Shown here: positions 63,142 through 64,000 of the stretch, in pieces | Layout: every line of letters begins with the position of its first letter | How positions within the stretch are numbered: the first letter of the stretch is position 1 | Assembly (NCBI RefSeq): GCF_016656965.1 | Contig: NZ_CP067977.1 | Span: forward strand, 1,054,001-1,118,000 | DNA: 64,000 bases | From: Brevundimonas vitisensis | GTDB lineage: Bacteria > Pseudomonadota > Alphaproteobacteria > Caulobacterales > Caulobacteraceae | Direction: 5' to 3' | Program-made: the position numbers and the translations under genes | Notes under the pieces: generated by a model | The model's input: only the letters and a program-made list of their open reading frames with translations | Told to the model about the DNA's origin: nothing | Databases searched by the model: none

Positions 63142-64000
63142 ACGCCGTGCCTCACTCCAAACTCCATATCACTCGCCGGGCTCAACTGTCGCCCGATGGC
63201 TGCCACCAGGTCCGCGACCTGGATCGGCTTGGCCACATGGTCGTCCATGCCCGCTTCCAGGCAGGACCTTACATTCTCGGCCTGGACATTGGCCGTCAGG
63301 GCTATGATTGGCACCCGCGCGGCCGCCCCGCCCAGCGCCCGGATCGCCCGCGTCGCCGCCAGGCCATCCATCACCGGCATATGCACATCCATCAGCACCA
63401 GGTCATAGTCCCGGCTGCGAACCGCCTCGACCGCCTCAGCCCCGTCGCTGGCCGTGTCCACCGTCAGACCGAACCCGCCCAGCATGACCGTGACCAGCTC
63501 GCGGTTCGCCGCCGTATCGTCCGCCATCAGCAACCGAGCGCCCGTCGGCATGGCCACGGGCTCGATCTCGGCCAGGTCCGTCCACTCTGCATGGGCCAGG
63601 GGCAGGCTGGCCTCGAACCAGAAGGTCGAACCTTCGCCCGCCTGGCTTTCGGCTCCGATCTCGCCGCCCATCATCTCGATCAGCCGGCGCGAAATCGACA
63701 GTCCCAGACCCGTGCCGCCATAGTTTCGCGTGGTCGAGGCATCGGCCTGGGCAAAGCGCTCGAACAGGGCGTCGATCTTGTCGGCGGCAATGCCGATGCC
63801 ACTGTCGCGCACCTGGGCCTTCAGTCGCCAGCCCTCCGACGTCGCCGCCCCTCCGACCGTCAGGGTGATCTGGCCTTTTGCCGTGAACTTCACCGCGTTC
63901 GACAGGAAGTTCAGCAGAACCTGCCGCAACCGGTTTGCGTCGCCCATCAGGGTTTCGGGCAGGTCGTCGGCCACGGCCACGACCAGGGCCAGACCCTTTT
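63138..64000 (-). CDS. Hybrid histidine kinase (partial, N-terminus beyond the right edge)
   Basis: The frame is open to the window end. The visible part has the ATPase domain with N box [17 protein letters not shown]1 box [17 protein letters not shown] box FAQADASTT and G2 box [20 protein letters not shown], then a C-terminal receiver ([20 protein letters not shown], phosphoacceptor [18 protein letters not shown], lysine DHVAKPI). The sensor and His-containing dimerisation domains lie outside. It is coupled to the receiver gene at 63141. Confidence 0.92.
   Translation of the reverse strand, partial: KGLALVVAVADDLPETLMGDANRLRQVLLNFLSNAVKFTAKGQITLTVGGAATSEGWRLKAQVRDSGIGIAADKIDALFERFAQADASTTRNYGGTGLGLSISRRLIEMMGGEIGAESQAGEGSTFWFEASLPLAHAEWTDLAEIEPVAMPTGARLLMADDTAANRELVTVMLGGFGLTVDTASDGAEAVEAVRSRDYDLVLMDVHMPVMDGLAATRAIRALGGAAARVPIIALTANVQAENVRSCLEAGMDDHVAKPIQVADLVAAIGRQLSPASDMEFGVRHGV

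Overview
The window is GC-rich chromosomal DNA from an alphaproteobacterium, most likely Caulobacterales and probably Brevundimonas or a close relative. This rests on gene content and order: mur/ddl/ftsQA, the alphaproteobacterial SerC type, the ATP synthase zeta inhibitor (DUF1476), zapA/6S RNA/5-FCL, a gene transfer agent (GTA) cluster, and -35/-10 promoters of the Caulobacter type. The genus is inferred from memory of such genomes, not from a database search. No tRNA, rRNA, insertion sequence or CRISPR array was seen.

Layout. 1-8.7 kb (minus strand): glyQ-glyS, then murC, an unknown gene, murB, ddl, ftsQ and ftsA, which runs off the left edge; this is the cell-wall and division operon. 8.7-17 kb: a secreted fasciclin protein, ispE, a TPR protein, ETF-ubiquinone oxidoreductase, a family 4 uracil-DNA glycosylase and a lytic transglycosylase. 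17-30 kb: a purine archipelago (purB, purC, purS, purQ, purL) mixed with a dioxygenase/DNA-glycosylase pair, two more fasciclin proteins, several lipoproteins and a TspO-like membrane protein. 30-34.4 kb: DUF305, PhoD, DUF1428, a YmdB-type phosphodiesterase, 5-FCL and a probable 6S RNA. 34.4-44.4 kb: zapA and its partner, tkt, purT, an S41 protease, gap, pgk, fba and an RluA-type pseudouridine synthase. 44.4-50.9 kb: ThuA-like protein, rpoH, a degenerate receiver protein, purA, serC and a DnaJ-family chaperone.

50.9-62.6 kb (minus strand) is a GTA cluster in visible decay. It keeps terS-like, terL, two probable head-spike genes, portal, a small membrane protein and the prohead protease. The portal has a one-base frameshift. 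The terS/terL junction is scrambled. The remaining structural genes are collapsed into one in-frame chimera of 1141 residues: about 70 residues of capsid delta domain joined to the C-terminal part of the gp15 host-specificity protein. Everything from the capsid body to gp14 is missing, and four unrelated genes sit between the protease and the capsid remnant. A receiver protein and a hybrid histidine kinase, cut by the right edge, follow.

Other signals beyond the genes: a family of GGGGAGG-type palindromic elements, one of them inside the protease coding sequence and another forming a large inverted repeat in front of pgk; a 44-bp, 27% GC pocket of rare codons inside glyQ; an atypical insertion in glyS; a foldable rpoH leader that can hide the ribosome-binding site; and matched promoters predicting leaderless purQ and purL mRNAs.
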